Assembly: GCF_000250985.1 (NCBI RefSeq) | Contig: NW_013524647.1 | Span: 186,001-250,000 of the forward strand | DNA: 64,000 nucleotides | Source: Nematocida parisii ERTm1 | Taxonomy: Eukaryota; Microsporidia | Reading direction: 5' to 3' | Shown: in pieces, positions 10,401 through 19,541 of the stretch | Layout of the letters: each line of letters begins with the position of its first letter | Position numbering within the stretch: position 1 is the first letter of the stretch | Made by a program: the position numbers and the translations under genes | Notes under the pieces: model-generated | Told to the model about the DNA's origin: nothing | The model's database searches: none | What the model saw: the letters and a program-made list of their open reading frames with translations, nothing else

Positions 10401-10453
10401 CTATTTATAAATTAAATGCAATTATGATTTTGCATAAAAATGGAAGAGTATGA
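7442..10453 (+). CDS. tricalbin / extended-synaptotagmin-like lipid-transfer tether
   Basis: The 1003-residue protein starts at ATG 7442. Residues 46-84 form a hydrophobic hairpin able to anchor in the ER membrane. An SMP-like lipid-binding module follows at about 110-320, opening with VDWMNAVTEKAWRYVE, the counterpart of the EWMN..L..FW block of tricalbins. Several C2-like beta-rich segments follow, for example around 430-620, 770-860 and 890-990, separated by acidic Ser/Glu linkers. Family members tether the ER to the plasma membrane and move lipids between them. Loss of Asp residues in several C2-like segments suggests not all bind calcium. The number of C2 units is my estimate. Confidence 0.82.
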   Translation: MADEQFEEDELLKEEKLSAEKYAKSLAQYEQALALDRPSAFMNILKVPGIVFFAGVGGYVLGWLEFRPWVIIPLLYTIGFVFLSRIKEFKRSMEAFVYFSIRKQTVSKYEKVDWMNAVTEKAWRYVESTISKTLLLRVSAILRNIKVPMVSDIRLDRFTLGGQAPVIEGIRIRQSCRESLIIDATMHFIPSVSEEMHSSLGTPGENNVTWNSNITFTIRVGGSSAGIDMPVTLKNVSFRGSVRIKLNFTYDASVIEGVEFSFLKQPMIGFNIVPLKMLDIMDIPGLASTIKKVIEMGIEKEVLYPKRISVALKPKSMYYVGAISVHVHRVYTKAKDNLTLSIGLNGRKGHFIAPIENEDSNYISYLPIKNMDDLVFIFIQKNNEKVPIATTTFSIEKICMQSRTHGIFPLSNGQGYIDVSFLYHPKINVDKVSENETPKSAIVTVKLAQLIDMVDVMGMPYKNLSVRATAYMRQKRTKSKDPTHMSATELMPEENDTASPGFSVTNDSSTDSDEELKKNPKRSLPANEILGVFTTSTARNVSSPAFDDKFVFFTRDTKRAIITIEALDKKRVLGSFNVNIRRGISISYGTFDFWHMPAGRAKLLFSAEYCCRIKVKMQKYTHVRMVKINTIETEGVFSGYLVTSGRVVPVQPFFSHAIGEYSGITFVPLLSMDEITKYVAYLKDEVYGGCDVVNGESYIADSKIDMSITDYEIYNHTPEDKKAEVSIDQESEEKNNTSEEEAKEKRPMKASSINHVLSMESSDLNSPPEEMPIKSAFIQMRVVVCRVNHPIFLEFSKDGIVVDRSAPSSGKKLYGEFIFFSDVTISVFTVKEGFLIGRFHLFKPSGRHEIKLTNGQLFVIDVNNRYYKGPSLQAIQTGALSISGLAMQIKDLAEPDVYSSIFLEILVGSESKITKASSDIASPCFDESFSFPVFTPVDTIEIKVYGWTLLKEKKFLGEVEISANAISPDESAITASVPAMCIDSTSTIYKLNAIMILHKNGRV

Positions 10454-10790
10454 AGGATGGTCACTCGATGAGTCAGAACTACTAGAAGTACAAGAAAGAA
10501 CTTTCTTCCTAACGCATGAAGTAGTAAAGATGTACTCATACTTGCAATGGTAGCAAATGCCAATAAATGGATATAATCTAATATTTCTGTGCCATGTGGG
10601 CAATCCAATGAGCACTTCTATTTTACTAATTTTTCTAAATACTGGTATTTATTCACATAACCCAAAACTAAACAAAATACGTTAATTATGCTAATATTTA
10701 AGAAATTAGAAATGCTATGCCTATAATGTAATAGCGCATATGCCGGTTATTTTTTTAGACTAAAAAGAAAATTAAGAGAATGTATATTTA
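10454..10790. other. intergenic, no gene recognised
   Basis: About 340 bp between two convergent genes. Overlapping minus-strand frames here read as antisense of the tricalbin end and lack protein-like composition. Confidence 0.6.
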
Positions 10791-11447
10791 TTAGAATGGG
10801 AAGTATCTAATAGTCTTTCCTTGAGTAGATTTAATATCAACTGATTTTAAGTTCTGCATTCCCTTCTTAAGAAGACCAATAAGAGCTTGCATGGCAGTGG
10901 ACACGTTCTGGGATATTTCAACTGGGTTCATTTTGGTAGTACCCACTGAGAATCCAAGAAGTAAATCGGCCTTAAGATTTAGCTGAACTTTTCTTCTAAC
11001 ATCTTCATAGTAGTTCTTGATCTCATTTACGTTCTTGATCATGTATACTGGCTTCTTTTTTCCGGTGAATATCAATGGCTCGAACACTTTGTATAGAGAT
11101 GGAACAGAGATGAAAGAGTGGTACTTCTTTACCAAGTTTCTTCTTCTCTTCTTTGCCTCTGGAGTCTTTCCTTTGTACTCATCAAAGGAGATGAATGGAA
11201 TGTCTGATCCCTCTAATGCATTTGCTAAGTGAATGTCAGCTAACACAAGAACCTTTTCCTCATTTCTCTTTGGATATGGAAGGGTGACCTCTCCTCTAAA
11301 TCTCTTGTCTCTTGCTGGGTCGTACCCTTTGATTCCTACTCTTACCTCAATTGTTTCACCTGCTTCGGCTCTTTTTGGCTTTACACCGTTAATAATTGTT
11401 TCTAATGTTGATACAATTGCTTCTGCTTCAAATGCTTTTGAACCCAT
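10791..11447 (-). CDS. RPL10A: ribosomal protein uL1 (L10a)
   Basis: The 218-residue protein matches the normal length of eukaryotic L10a. Diagnostic blocks are RFRGEVTLPYPKR, VLVLADIHLANAL, YHSFISVPSLYK, LIFTGKKKPVY and the C-terminal TQGKTIRYFPF. uL1 forms the mobile stalk near the ribosomal E site. An A/T-rich stretch (AAATATTTATAATTTT on the coding strand) lies about 25-45 bp before the ATG and could act as a TATA-like element. It lacks the C-run seen before two other ribosomal-protein genes in this window. Confidence 0.97.
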   Translation of the reverse strand: MGSKAFEAEAIVSTLETIINGVKPKRAEAGETIEVRVGIKGYDPARDKRFRGEVTLPYPKRNEEKVLVLADIHLANALEGSDIPFISFDEYKGKTPEAKKRRRNLVKKYHSFISVPSLYKVFEPLIFTGKKKPVYMIKNVNEIKNYYEDVRRKVQLNLKADLLLGFSVGTTKMNPVEISQNVSTAMQALIGLLKKGMQNLKSVDIKSTQGKTIRYFPF

Positions 11448-11726
11448 GACTAAAGAAAAAAGAAAGAAAATTATAAATATTTTTCCAGTACTGCAATAGC
11501 TAAAATACCCCGGGAATATCAGATACCCTAGCAGAACAGGCCATCACTGAGTGCCCTGCTGGATAGATTGTAAGTGCAAGAAGCTCTTTAGTTGCACATT
11601 CTTTTCTGAAATTCCAGACTCGGTTTTATCATAATACGCATTTAGTTGAATTCTATAATCACAAGTGCAGTTACTTTTACAAAATAATATTTTGGGAGTT
11701 CTTTGTGCTTTACCTATTTACTTCTT

Positions 11727-13688
11727 TTATTTTGACCTTTTCTCACTGTACGATAGATGCGAAGGTGCCGAAAGCTTTTTACTTGATACTTTTTTATCAA
11801 TTCTGTCAATCTCGTCATCCTCTGATTCTGTCTGTATGTCTCTGTCTGATGCCAGCAAGATTGAGGCAAGCAGTTCATTCTGCTCAGTTTTCGTTCTATA
11901 AACAGTGGGTGGGTTCTCTTCCATTTCTTTGATCTCTTCAACTATTTTGAACGAGTACCCCTGATCTATTAAAAACTGCCTTCTTCTGGTGGAGTATGGA
12001 ACTTCCTCTGTGTCCATGCTCACCAGCGTATAGAAATACGCAGTAAAACCCTCATCAGTTCTTCTTTTTGCTCTGAGAATTCTTCCAAGCCGCTGCGTCT
12101 CCTGCCTTCTGCTTCCAAAGTGACCAGATATTTGAATAAGACAGGTCGCCTCTGGAAGATCAATCGAGGTATCCCCAACCTTTGACAGAAATATTGTGTT
12201 AATCTTCGGATTTGTTCTGAATTGGTTTAGAATGTGCATTCTCTCTGCTTGCCCAGTTGGTCCGTATATAAACGGCTTGCCAAACTTAAGAGCATACGCC
12301 TTTAGCGTAAAGACGTTATCAGAAAAAACAATTATCTTGTCTCCAAGCGCCTCGTGCTTGTTTATAATGTATTCACACATCTGTATTTTAGTTGGATTCA
12401 TTGTTGCCAGTATCCTTTTTTTCCGTATGTCTGCCACTAAGTACTGTTTATAAAACTCCCCTGTCATCTTGCACCATACTTCCGTACAGCACACTTTTGA
12501 TATGTGTCCCTGCGCGCTCAGATTAAGCCAGTCAGCCTCGTACAGCTTTGGCCCTATCAAAAAGTTAAGATCTTCTATTTTTTCATCCTCTCTGACCAAC
12601 GTGGCAGTCAGCCCTAGCTTACAGTGTGAAATAATTGTTGAAACTACCCTTCTAAACATGTTTGCTGGCACTACATGAACTTCATCAAAAATAATAAGCC
12701 CCCACTCAGTATTTGTCAGGAAGTCCATTATCTTCTGCGTTTCGTATGACCGCTTCCCGCTGTATGATACCATAGTGTACGTGCTTACAACTATCCCTGC
12801 CTGGCCAGAAAATTTCTCTTTAGTATCTGACGTGAGTATTGCTATTGCCTCGTCTTTCACATTTGTAAAATGCTTTATTTGCTGCTTCCACTGCTCAACA
12901 GAAACGGATGTGGTACACAGTATTAGGCAAGATCTTTTCATTGTGCACAGAGCCACAATACCGACCAACGTTTTACCAGCACCACACGGGAGCACAATAA
13001 TACCGGATCGTGCCCGTCCGTTTCCAAACATTTTGTTCAAGCTAAATTCCTGATACGTTCGTATAGATGTTGTTGGCTTTAGATCAATATCCAGAAGAGG
13101 TAGTGTATTCTCCGTCCTAAAATCATACTCCTCGATCAGAGGATAGTCTAGCTCTATACACCTCTTCTTTGCCAGCTCTACTTTAGACCTCTCTATCTCA
13201 AAATTAACAATGCTTCTTTTCTCCTCGGTGATTGGCACACACAGCTCCTGAATAACTGGGTCGCGATATAAAAATGATATGTTCTGATTCTCCTGGGATT
13301 CTATAAAGTACCTTCCCTGCCGAATAACCATTTTAATTTTTCCATAACTGGTTGTGCACGACCTAATAAAGTTTAAAATGCTCAACGGCACTTTATTCTT
13401 ACTAAACCGATCCATTGTGTCAATTATGTCTTCTGTTTTTAGCCCAACACTCGCTGCAGCATAAAGAGAGTACGCTGTAAGCTTATACTCATGCATATTA
13501 CTAGGTCTAGTAACAGGCTCTGCTATGGCAATAAGAAAGTCCTGGGCTTGCTGGCTCTGCTCAGAGTGCATTTCTAGTATTATTATACCGTCTGCAGACA
13601 CCCACATTGGCCGTGTGTGGTGGTTCTCTTTAAGAATTATGTGCTCATCTACTCCTTCTAACGTACTAGTGGCTTGTTTTGGCAGCAT
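11727..13688 (-). CDS. SSL2: TFIIH helicase/translocase XPB (Ssl2)
   Basis: The 653-residue protein starts at ATG 13688. XPB is the TFIIH translocase that opens promoters and assists nucleotide excision repair. The damage-recognition and thumb regions plus two helicase lobes are present: YQE (212-214) next to FGNGRARSG, the Walker A segment PCGAGKT (234-240), DEVH (335-338), the RED motif (366-368) and a C-terminal [10 protein letters not shown]. It is about 130-190 residues shorter than yeast and human forms, mostly at the N-terminus. Rad2/XPG in the same window is its repair partner. Confidence 0.95.
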   Translation of the reverse strand: MLPKQATSTLEGVDEHIILKENHHTRPMWVSADGIIILEMHSEQSQQAQDFLIAIAEPVTRPSNMHEYKLTAYSLYAAASVGLKTEDIIDTMDRFSKNKVPLSILNFIRSCTTSYGKIKMVIRQGRYFIESQENQNISFLYRDPVIQELCVPITEEKRSIVNFEIERSKVELAKKRCIELDYPLIEEYDFRTENTLPLLDIDLKPTTSIRTYQEFSLNKMFGNGRARSGIIVLPCGAGKTLVGIVALCTMKRSCLILCTTSVSVEQWKQQIKHFTNVKDEAIAILTSDTKEKFSGQAGIVVSTYTMVSYSGKRSYETQKIMDFLTNTEWGLIIFDEVHVVPANMFRRVVSTIISHCKLGLTATLVREDEKIEDLNFLIGPKLYEADWLNLSAQGHISKVCCTEVWCKMTGEFYKQYLVADIRKKRILATMNPTKIQMCEYIINKHEALGDKIIVFSDNVFTLKAYALKFGKPFIYGPTGQAERMHILNQFRTNPKINTIFLSKVGDTSIDLPEATCLIQISGHFGSRRQETQRLGRILRAKRRTDEGFTAYFYTLVSMDTEEVPYSTRRRQFLIDQGYSFKIVEEIKEMEENPPTVYRTKTEQNELLASILLASDRDIQTESEDDEIDRIDKKVSSKKLSAPSHLSYSEKRSK

Positions 13689-13801
13689 TTACTTCTTTTC
13701 TATTTTTCTGTTTTTCTAAAATTCATATATTCTACAAACCTCTCTACATTAATTTCAGCCTACAATCCATTGAATCTTTATTTTATTACATTTTACACCT
13801 C

Positions 13802-14035
13802 CTAATTCACGCTGTTTATTATTGACTCTAGCACTACTGTATCCTGGTTAGCTAAGTACTTTTCAATTACCATACAGGCCCTGTTATACTTTTCTGTTAA
13901 AGTAGCTGTTGGTTTAAAGGCATCTACCTCTTTTCTTACTAAATTAACCATTTCATTATACTTTCCCAGCCTTTGCAATTCCTTTATTACATTGAGGATT
14001 CTTTTGTTCTTCTTATGGCCATTTACCTCTTCCAT
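13802..14035 (-). CDS. small charged protein, unknown
   Basis: The 77-residue frame starts at ATG 14035 and reads as one or two amphipathic helices (KELQRLGKYNEMVNLVRKEVD, then KYNRACMVIEKYL), reminiscent of a single TPR-like helical pair. No signal or membrane segment. Support is its composition and placement: its ATG is only 18 bp from the divergent RPC82 start. I do not recognise a family. Confidence 0.5.
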   Translation of the reverse strand: MEEVNGHKKNKRILNVIKELQRLGKYNEMVNLVRKEVDAFKPTATLTEKYNRACMVIEKYLANQDTVVLESIINSVN

Positions 14036-14053
14036 ATTTTTATTTTTCTTGGT
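14036..14053. promoter_or_regulatory. 18-bp divergent intergenic spacer
   Basis: Only 18 bp, almost all T and A, separate the start codons of the 77-aa gene and RPC82. Promoter elements must overlap the opposite coding sequence. This is the tightest of four such divergent pairs in the window. Confidence 0.6.
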
Positions 14054-15256
14054 ATGCCATGGAGTGAAAGACTATTTATACTTGAGATATTTAGTAATGT
14101 ATGTGCTAAGATAGGATACTATCTATTAAAAAATAAGGATATGGGTTTAATATCCATATATAGAAACACCCAAATAGGAAAGAAAGATGCAATTAAGGGG
14201 CTTTCTCTATTAATACATTTTGGAATCGTTGGATTTACTAATTATACCGGGCGTGGTGTAAGATACTTTATAAAAAAGGCTCACTTCTCCATTATAAATT
14301 ATCCCGTGTACATTAAGTACTGTGAAGATGTATACGGCCCACATGGAAGTCAGATAGCAATGGAAGTGCTCATTAGGAAGAAAATAGGAGTAAGCGCAAT
14401 ACCAGAAGAACTAATGGAGACAACAAAAAAAATGATTAGAGATGGAGTTTTGACAGAAGAGTCTGTTAATGGCGTAAAAAGAGTTAAAGAAGAAAGCGAA
14501 AAATATTTAATATTTTCCAAGAAATCGGTTGACTCGAAAATTCTTACCAACTTTTTTTACAACGATATTTCTCAGCACTTTACAGAGAATACAAAAAAAG
14601 TATTTTCTGCAATAAAAAGCTTCTACCCAGCGCCATCCCCCCTCAACAGAGTTCTTGAAAGGTGCGCAGAATTCCAAGTTGTCCCAGAAAGCACCGGCTT
14701 ATCTACACCACCAAATATTAATGAAACAGTTCAGAAACACATAAAGTATCTTATAGGCTATGGAGCAGTATCTGGTGGATATGAAATGTACCAAGTAAAC
14801 CACGAGTCATATCTAGACAAGATAAAAAAGAAGGTTCTTCTGGAATACTGTGATATGTATATAGGATCTACTGCGTCCACTGTTCTTTCTATGCTGTTAA
14901 GTAAGGGATATATTGAAGATAAGTTCATACAGAAACATCTTCTGCTTGAGTCACAGGAATGCAAGAAAACTCTTTTTCTTCTTTTATCAGAAAGATTTGT
15001 TAGTCTACAGATGATACCAAGAACCGCAGACTGCGCTCCGTCCAAAAGCTTTCATCTATGGTCTGCAAACATTCGCAAAGTATTTGGCATTCTTGAGCAG
15101 AAAGTGCAAAGTAAATTGAATGAAAACTACATAGAACTATCAACATTAGAGGAAAACAAGTTATTTACTGTGCCTGGAGAGTATAAACAGAAAACAGACC
15201 AAATATTTGGAGCGCTTGAAAAGCTGCACACTTTCTGTTTTATACTGTCATTATAA
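14054..15256 (+). CDS. RPC82: RNA polymerase III subunit RPC82 (RPC3/POLR3C)
   Basis: About 400 residues from the ATG at 14054. An earlier in-frame ATG at 13973 would run through the divergent neighbour and add a hydrophobic run atypical of the family. The N-terminus is a winged helix (FSNVCAKIGYYLLKN, then KKDAIKGLSLLIHFGIV). The C-terminal winged helix keeps the family hallmark VSLQMIPRTADCAPSKSF followed by HLW. RPC82 belongs to the pol III initiation subcomplex with RPC31 and RPC34. The protein is shorter than human (534 aa) and yeast (654 aa) forms. Confidence 0.88.
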   Translation: MPWSERLFILEIFSNVCAKIGYYLLKNKDMGLISIYRNTQIGKKDAIKGLSLLIHFGIVGFTNYTGRGVRYFIKKAHFSIINYPVYIKYCEDVYGPHGSQIAMEVLIRKKIGVSAIPEELMETTKKMIRDGVLTEESVNGVKRVKEESEKYLIFSKKSVDSKILTNFFYNDISQHFTENTKKVFSAIKSFYPAPSPLNRVLERCAEFQVVPESTGLSTPPNINETVQKHIKYLIGYGAVSGGYEMYQVNHESYLDKIKKKVLLEYCDMYIGSTASTVLSMLLSKGYIEDKFIQKHLLLESQECKKTLFLLLSERFVSLQMIPRTADCAPSKSFHLWSANIRKVFGILEQKVQSKLNENYIELSTLEENKLFTVPGEYKQKTDQIFGALEKLHTFCFILSL

Positions 15257-15313
15257 GACAAAACAGTGTTTTAGTCAAGGTATTAATAATAATAATAAAC
15301 CATAATATATAGA

Positions 15314-15874
15314 ATGAAACGACAATTAGTACTTTATGCGGTTATGCCTTTTGTCTGCTGGTGTGAGATAGGAAAGGAAACAACTAGTCGTCTTATGACT
15401 AATAGGCTGGGCCAGCTTAGTAGCATGCTTAATTCTATTTTAGATGGGGACATAGCCCAGGAAAGAGCAATTCTTACAAGCACATTAAAGGGGTTATCTC
15501 ACCGATATTCATCTAGTAAAGAGCTAGTAAAAAAAACTGAAAAAACACCTGAAATAAAAAAAACAAGAAGAAAGAAGATTGAGGAACCTGAGTCAGAGTA
15601 CAGCACAACAGAAAGAATATCAAGGACAAGGAAAATAAAGTCAAAAGCAATAGATGAAGATCTAGTATCCGATAAAGTGCCAGAGGATGATAGATCATTG
15701 GATTTTGAAGACAGCACATATATACCCAGAAAATCTAGTGCAAGCTCTCGGAGGAAAGCACATGAGTCTTTACGAAGCACAAATACAGATTATGAGGAGT
15801 CTTCAGTTGAAAAACGGCCCAAATCCAGCAGGCATAGTATATACGATGATGAATACAGCCAGGAGTATAAATAA
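15314..15874 (+). CDS. secreted, charged low-complexity protein
   Basis: The 186-residue protein begins with a hydrophobic signal-like stretch (LVLYAVMPFVCWC). A short helical part follows, then a long Lys/Arg/Glu/Ser-rich tail with many SR and KK dipeptides. There is no second hydrophobic segment. It is likely secreted and possibly exported to the host cell, where basic-acidic tails are common in microsporidian effectors. That role is inference. I do not recognise a family. Confidence 0.6.
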   Translation: MKRQLVLYAVMPFVCWCEIGKETTSRLMTNRLGQLSSMLNSILDGDIAQERAILTSTLKGLSHRYSSSKELVKKTEKTPEIKKTRRKKIEEPESEYSTTERISRTRKIKSKAIDEDLVSDKVPEDDRSLDFEDSTYIPRKSSASSRRKAHESLRSTNTDYEESSVEKRPKSSRHSIYDDEYSQEYK

Positions 15875-16313
15875 TATGATGTTACCGGTATTTTCTAGCT
15901 AAAGAATTGTGTTGGAATAAATGACTTATTATTAAAGTGTGTGTAATTAGGCCACTTCTGAATATTCTGGCTATTTCAGATGCTGATAGATAATAAACAT
16001 GACAGATCAAATGTATTACTACTATAAAGAACTATTGTTATACTTTATCTTTATTTTTGTGCACCACTATTAAACTACTGCATTGTTTCTTCCCAGAACT
16101 ATACTTCTTGTATAGAATTCTAAGAGAGTTGCATAGTAGTTATGCAATAAGTACTGCGATTAAAAGAAAAAGTATTCCTATGAATATCATCTCATCGCGA
16201 CATAACTAGATAGACATCTGCTTAAGCCTGGCCCACTTTACTGCGCATTACAGAAAAGCGGCCTTGGAACAAAGGCGTATTTATTGTCTGTTAGCATTCT
16301 GCCTTGTTTGATA
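15875..16313. other. intergenic with a fragmentary minus-strand reading frame
   Basis: About 440 bp without an intact gene. On the minus strand between 16297 and 16140 short, frame-broken pieces end in a 16-residue hydrophobic run (MIFIGILFLLIAVLIA) before a stop. It could be a decayed tail-anchored protein or chance. Confidence 0.35.
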
Positions 16314-18170
16314 TTAAAGATCTCGGGTGTTTTCCACAAGCCAGGCAAGACCATCTTTGTGGTGAAGAAGCAGCGGCTTCAACATATGTTGGATGTTTTT
16401 TGACTGCTTGTTTATGTATTCTATCTCTTGTGGCGATAGGATTTCAGTATCAATTAAATCCAAATGCAATGGGACTGGAGTAATGTTTCTAAGCTGTAAG
16501 AATCCTTTTGTCTTCTTATACTTCTCTACTACAGCTAGATTTTCATGGCGTAGCCCGTACTTACCTTCTCTGTAGATACCTGGTTCGATAGTTATATTCA
16601 TCCCCGGCAATGCTTTTACTCTGGATGAGCTGTCTAGCGTTTGCGGGCCTTCATGTACATTTAATCCAAATCCTACACCATGCCCAGTGCTATGCGCATA
16701 GTCAATGTTCTCATCCCAGACGTGCTTTCTTACTATAATTGACAGTGCGCCAAGAGCAGTTTTCTCTGAGAACTTAGTGGTCTCCAAGTCAATGTGCCCC
16801 TTGATAAGTGCTGTGTAGTCTCTTTTTTGTTGGTCTGTTGGCTTTCCAAAACAAACGGTTCTTGTTATGTCGGTAGTGCCCATTGTGTACTGCGACCCAG
16901 AGTCAATTAAAAATAGGCTGTCTGTTGAAAGCTTAGTTGTGTTGTCCTCTGGCGCATAGTGAATAATTGCTCCGTTCTCTCCGTATCCAGAAATAGTCTC
17001 AAAACTAGGAACAATAAACTCGGGATCTTCTTTCTTCAGCTCTAGCAGCCGGTCTGCCACGTCCTTCTCTCCTACACTACTGCCCTCTGCAAGATTCTTT
17101 TTAATTTCTCCAAATAGCATGCATAAATAGACTGCATCCCTTTTGTTGGCCTCTTCAAATCCTTTTATTTCCGCTTCTGTTTTTATTGCCTTTAAATTAA
17201 GTATTCCATCGAAGTCCCCCACATTGTTTTCCTCTACAATAGTGCACAGAATTTGATAGTTTGTATTAGAAGATATTCCTATGCATTTGTCTGATATCTC
17301 TGAAATGTACCTATAAAAATCTGCATATGGCCGTATAACAACATCTGGTACTTCGGTTGTCAAACTTGCATCTGTAAATAAAATAGCCCCCTCTTCCTGC
17401 ACAATCAAGAATGAATAAAACAATCTAGACATAGGAATGTCGCTTCCTCTTAAATTTGTGGCCCATGCAATCTCATCCATGTCAGAAATAATAACCATGT
17501 CAAATGGCGCGCTCATAGACCGCATTTCCTTATTCTTCTTCATTTCACTTCGGATTTTTTTGAGCTTATTTCCTACAGACTCTTGATGCCCCATTACTTC
17601 AAGATACCCTGGCTCTATTTTTGGCCGGGTTGACCATAACTGATCAATTATGTCTTCATTAAGTATATCTATCTCAACACTCTCTGGGAGATTTTTAAAG
17701 TGCTTCTCATGCTCTTCCTGTGTTATATCCTGCGCATTAATCCCAATAGTACCATTGCACTCTGCTAGTCTCTGGCTTATTGTTGGATCTGTGCCCATCC
17801 GAGAAAGAAGTACATCCTTTGGCAGCTGCTTTTCTGCCTGTATAAAATACCTGCCATCCGTATATAAATACGCGGTGTCTGGAAGAACCAAAAGAGTTGC
17901 ATTTGACCCTGTAAATCCTGTTAGCCAGGCAATGTGTTCATAGTGCGGATGAACATACTCGTTTAAGTGCGGATCTCTTCTATATAAAACACACCCGCCG
18001 ACGTTTTTCTTTGCAAGAACCTTTCGCAAGGCAGATATCCTTTCTTCTTTAGGAATATCTTTTGATAAATTCATGTCTTCCATGGGTTTCCCCTCTATTT
18101 CCTCCTTATGTGCTGCTGTATACATTCTATGGATTATAATTAGAAAAATTATATACACGAATTGCTTCAT
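16314..18170 (-). CDS. Xaa-Pro aminopeptidase (M24B) with N-terminal signal
   Basis: The 618-residue enzyme starts at ATG 18170 and has the three-part layout of aminopeptidase P: two creatinase-like N-terminal domains (family block around YTDGRYFIQAE, 103-113) and a C-terminal pita-bread domain. All five metal ligands are visible: Asp423, Asp434, His497, Glu529 and Glu543. HSTGHGVG (493-500) is intact. It should release residues preceding proline. A hydrophobic N-terminus (residues 4-13) precedes the domain, unlike the cytosolic XPNPEP1 type, so the enzyme may be secreted or in the ER. It follows DCP2 on the same strand with a 24-bp gap. Confidence 0.93.
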   Translation of the reverse strand: MKQFVYIIFLIIIHRMYTAAHKEEIEGKPMEDMNLSKDIPKEERISALRKVLAKKNVGGCVLYRRDPHLNEYVHPHYEHIAWLTGFTGSNATLLVLPDTAYLYTDGRYFIQAEKQLPKDVLLSRMGTDPTISQRLAECNGTIGINAQDITQEEHEKHFKNLPESVEIDILNEDIIDQLWSTRPKIEPGYLEVMGHQESVGNKLKKIRSEMKKNKEMRSMSAPFDMVIISDMDEIAWATNLRGSDIPMSRLFYSFLIVQEEGAILFTDASLTTEVPDVVIRPYADFYRYISEISDKCIGISSNTNYQILCTIVEENNVGDFDGILNLKAIKTEAEIKGFEEANKRDAVYLCMLFGEIKKNLAEGSSVGEKDVADRLLELKKEDPEFIVPSFETISGYGENGAIIHYAPEDNTTKLSTDSLFLIDSGSQYTMGTTDITRTVCFGKPTDQQKRDYTALIKGHIDLETTKFSEKTALGALSIIVRKHVWDENIDYAHSTGHGVGFGLNVHEGPQTLDSSSRVKALPGMNITIEPGIYREGKYGLRHENLAVVEKYKKTKGFLQLRNITPVPLHLDLIDTEILSPQEIEYINKQSKNIQHMLKPLLLHHKDGLAWLVENTRDL

Positions 18171-18194
18171 TTAATATACAAATAAAAAGCCTCT

Positions 18195-18923
18195 TTAATC
18201 CACTTCAAAGGCCTGTTTAATTTTTGAAAGATTCAATCTGTGCTTATCTGCTTCTATCTTATTAACAAGCGCCTTTATCTCCCTAATAAATGTTTTGACA
18301 TATGAGAACTGTTCTGTCGGAGAGCTTTCTAATTGTTCAATTTCCACCCATTTAATCTCTTTTATCTCATTTCGGGTTTTTGTTTCAAATAGCGTTGTAT
18401 GCTCAGATACGTTCATAATAGCAAATAGCTTAGACTCTTTGCTCTTTGTTCCTGTTTCCAAAAATATGTTTGTTATTAGCTTGTCTGTTATATCATACCC
18501 CACCTCTTCATATACCTCTCTAACTGCACATTCTATACTGTTCTCAGACTTACATATCTTCCCACGCGGGAAAGTAAAGGATCTCTTTGGCCCAAACCCT
18601 CTAACTAAAAGTATTTTTGTCATTTCGCTATTGAATATCAGTGCCCCAAATACAGGAACTATTTTCTTATACCTCAGAAATTTCTTGAAGTCTTCATCCA
18701 CCTTTATCGCCCCCTTTAAGTGCTCATTATGCGCTATAAGCTGAAATGTGAATTCTTTTAAATTTAAATACGGAAGGCCGTATCCTCTGCGGTAGTGGTC
18801 TTCATAGAACCAGTGGGCCTCCTCTACTTGAAAGAACAATCTTTCACTGTTTCTTAGCTCAGACAATGGCAGGCAAGAAATAAATCTGCCAGATAAGTCA
18901 TCTAATGCTTCACTAAACTTCAT
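18195..18923 (-). CDS. DCP2: mRNA-decapping enzyme Dcp2
   Basis: The 242-residue protein has the Dcp2 N-terminal helical domain (residues about 1-85, including FQVEEAHWFYEDHYR) followed by a Nudix fold. The Nudix box spans G121 to G142 and fits GX5EX7REVYEEXG, with catalytic Glu139 and Glu140. The helix after the Nudix domain (about 205-240) is the Box B region. The long disordered C-terminus of yeast Dcp2 is absent. It removes the cap before 5'-3' decay and complements the Ski/exosome route encoded elsewhere in the window. Confidence 0.95.
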   Translation of the reverse strand: MKFSEALDDLSGRFISCLPLSELRNSERLFFQVEEAHWFYEDHYRRGYGLPYLNLKEFTFQLIAHNEHLKGAIKVDEDFKKFLRYKKIVPVFGALIFNSEMTKILLVRGFGPKRSFTFPRGKICKSENSIECAVREVYEEVGYDITDKLITNIFLETGTKSKESKLFAIMNVSEHTTLFETKTRNEIKEIKWVEIEQLESSPTEQFSYVKTFIREIKALVNKIEADKHRLNLSKIKQAFEVD

Positions 18924-19262
18924 CTTAATTTTTGCTTATTTTTATTTTAAATAAATACGAGTCCTTCTATTATTTACATTATTATTTCTCTACTATCTTC
19001 TACTATTCCTTCATTTTCTTCTAAGTTTATTCCCGAACCAATGGTTATCTATAATCGCAGCGCATAAAAGTAAAAACAACAAATAAAAACTGCCACACGC
19101 AGTGTTACAAATAACAAGTCATTGCTTATTTAATTAATAAACTAAGTTGGCACATGTTTAATTAGATCCAATTCAATTAGAAGTAGATATTCCTGTGCTA
19201 TGCGAATTATTGCTTAAAACAATATATAGTATGCTGTGCCTGGTTATTTCTGTTGACTTCTG
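18924..19262. other. intergenic, no gene recognised
   Basis: About 340 bp of AT-rich DNA upstream of DCP2 and downstream of the 92-aa gene. No structured RNA or repeat seen. Confidence 0.6.
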
Positions 19263-19541
19263 CTATACTTCAATGTCTAATATAACAAATCTCATGTGGT
19301 TGTGTAATTTTACTATTATGTGGCTTGGTTTGCCCTGTGGTTCTTTTATTCTTAGCTTTATTCCTAACTTTTTTACCACATGCATTATCTGCTTTTCTTT
19401 TAACCCTAGCTTGTTTCCATATATTTTAACTTCTAAATCCCGGCGTGAGTTGTTCTTTAATAGTTCTTCAAACTTCTTGTGGTCTATTGGAAGACTCTTC
19501 ACAAGCTCTATTATCTTCTTCTCTTTCTGCTTCTTAGACAT
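19263..19541 (-). CDS. small basic protein, unknown
   Basis: The 92-residue frame starts at ATG 19541. It opens with a lysine-rich helix, has a second helix (HKKFEELLKNNSR), and ends in beta-rich segments (KPSHIIVKLHNHMRFVILDI). The alternating pattern suggests a small folded nucleic-acid-binding protein, possibly tied to ribosomes. I do not recognise a family, and L38 was considered and rejected. Composition and an ATG start support it as a real gene. Confidence 0.55.
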   Translation of the reverse strand: MSKKQKEKKIIELVKSLPIDHKKFEELLKNNSRRDLEVKIYGNKLGLKEKQIMHVVKKLGIKLRIKEPQGKPSHIIVKLHNHMRFVILDIEV

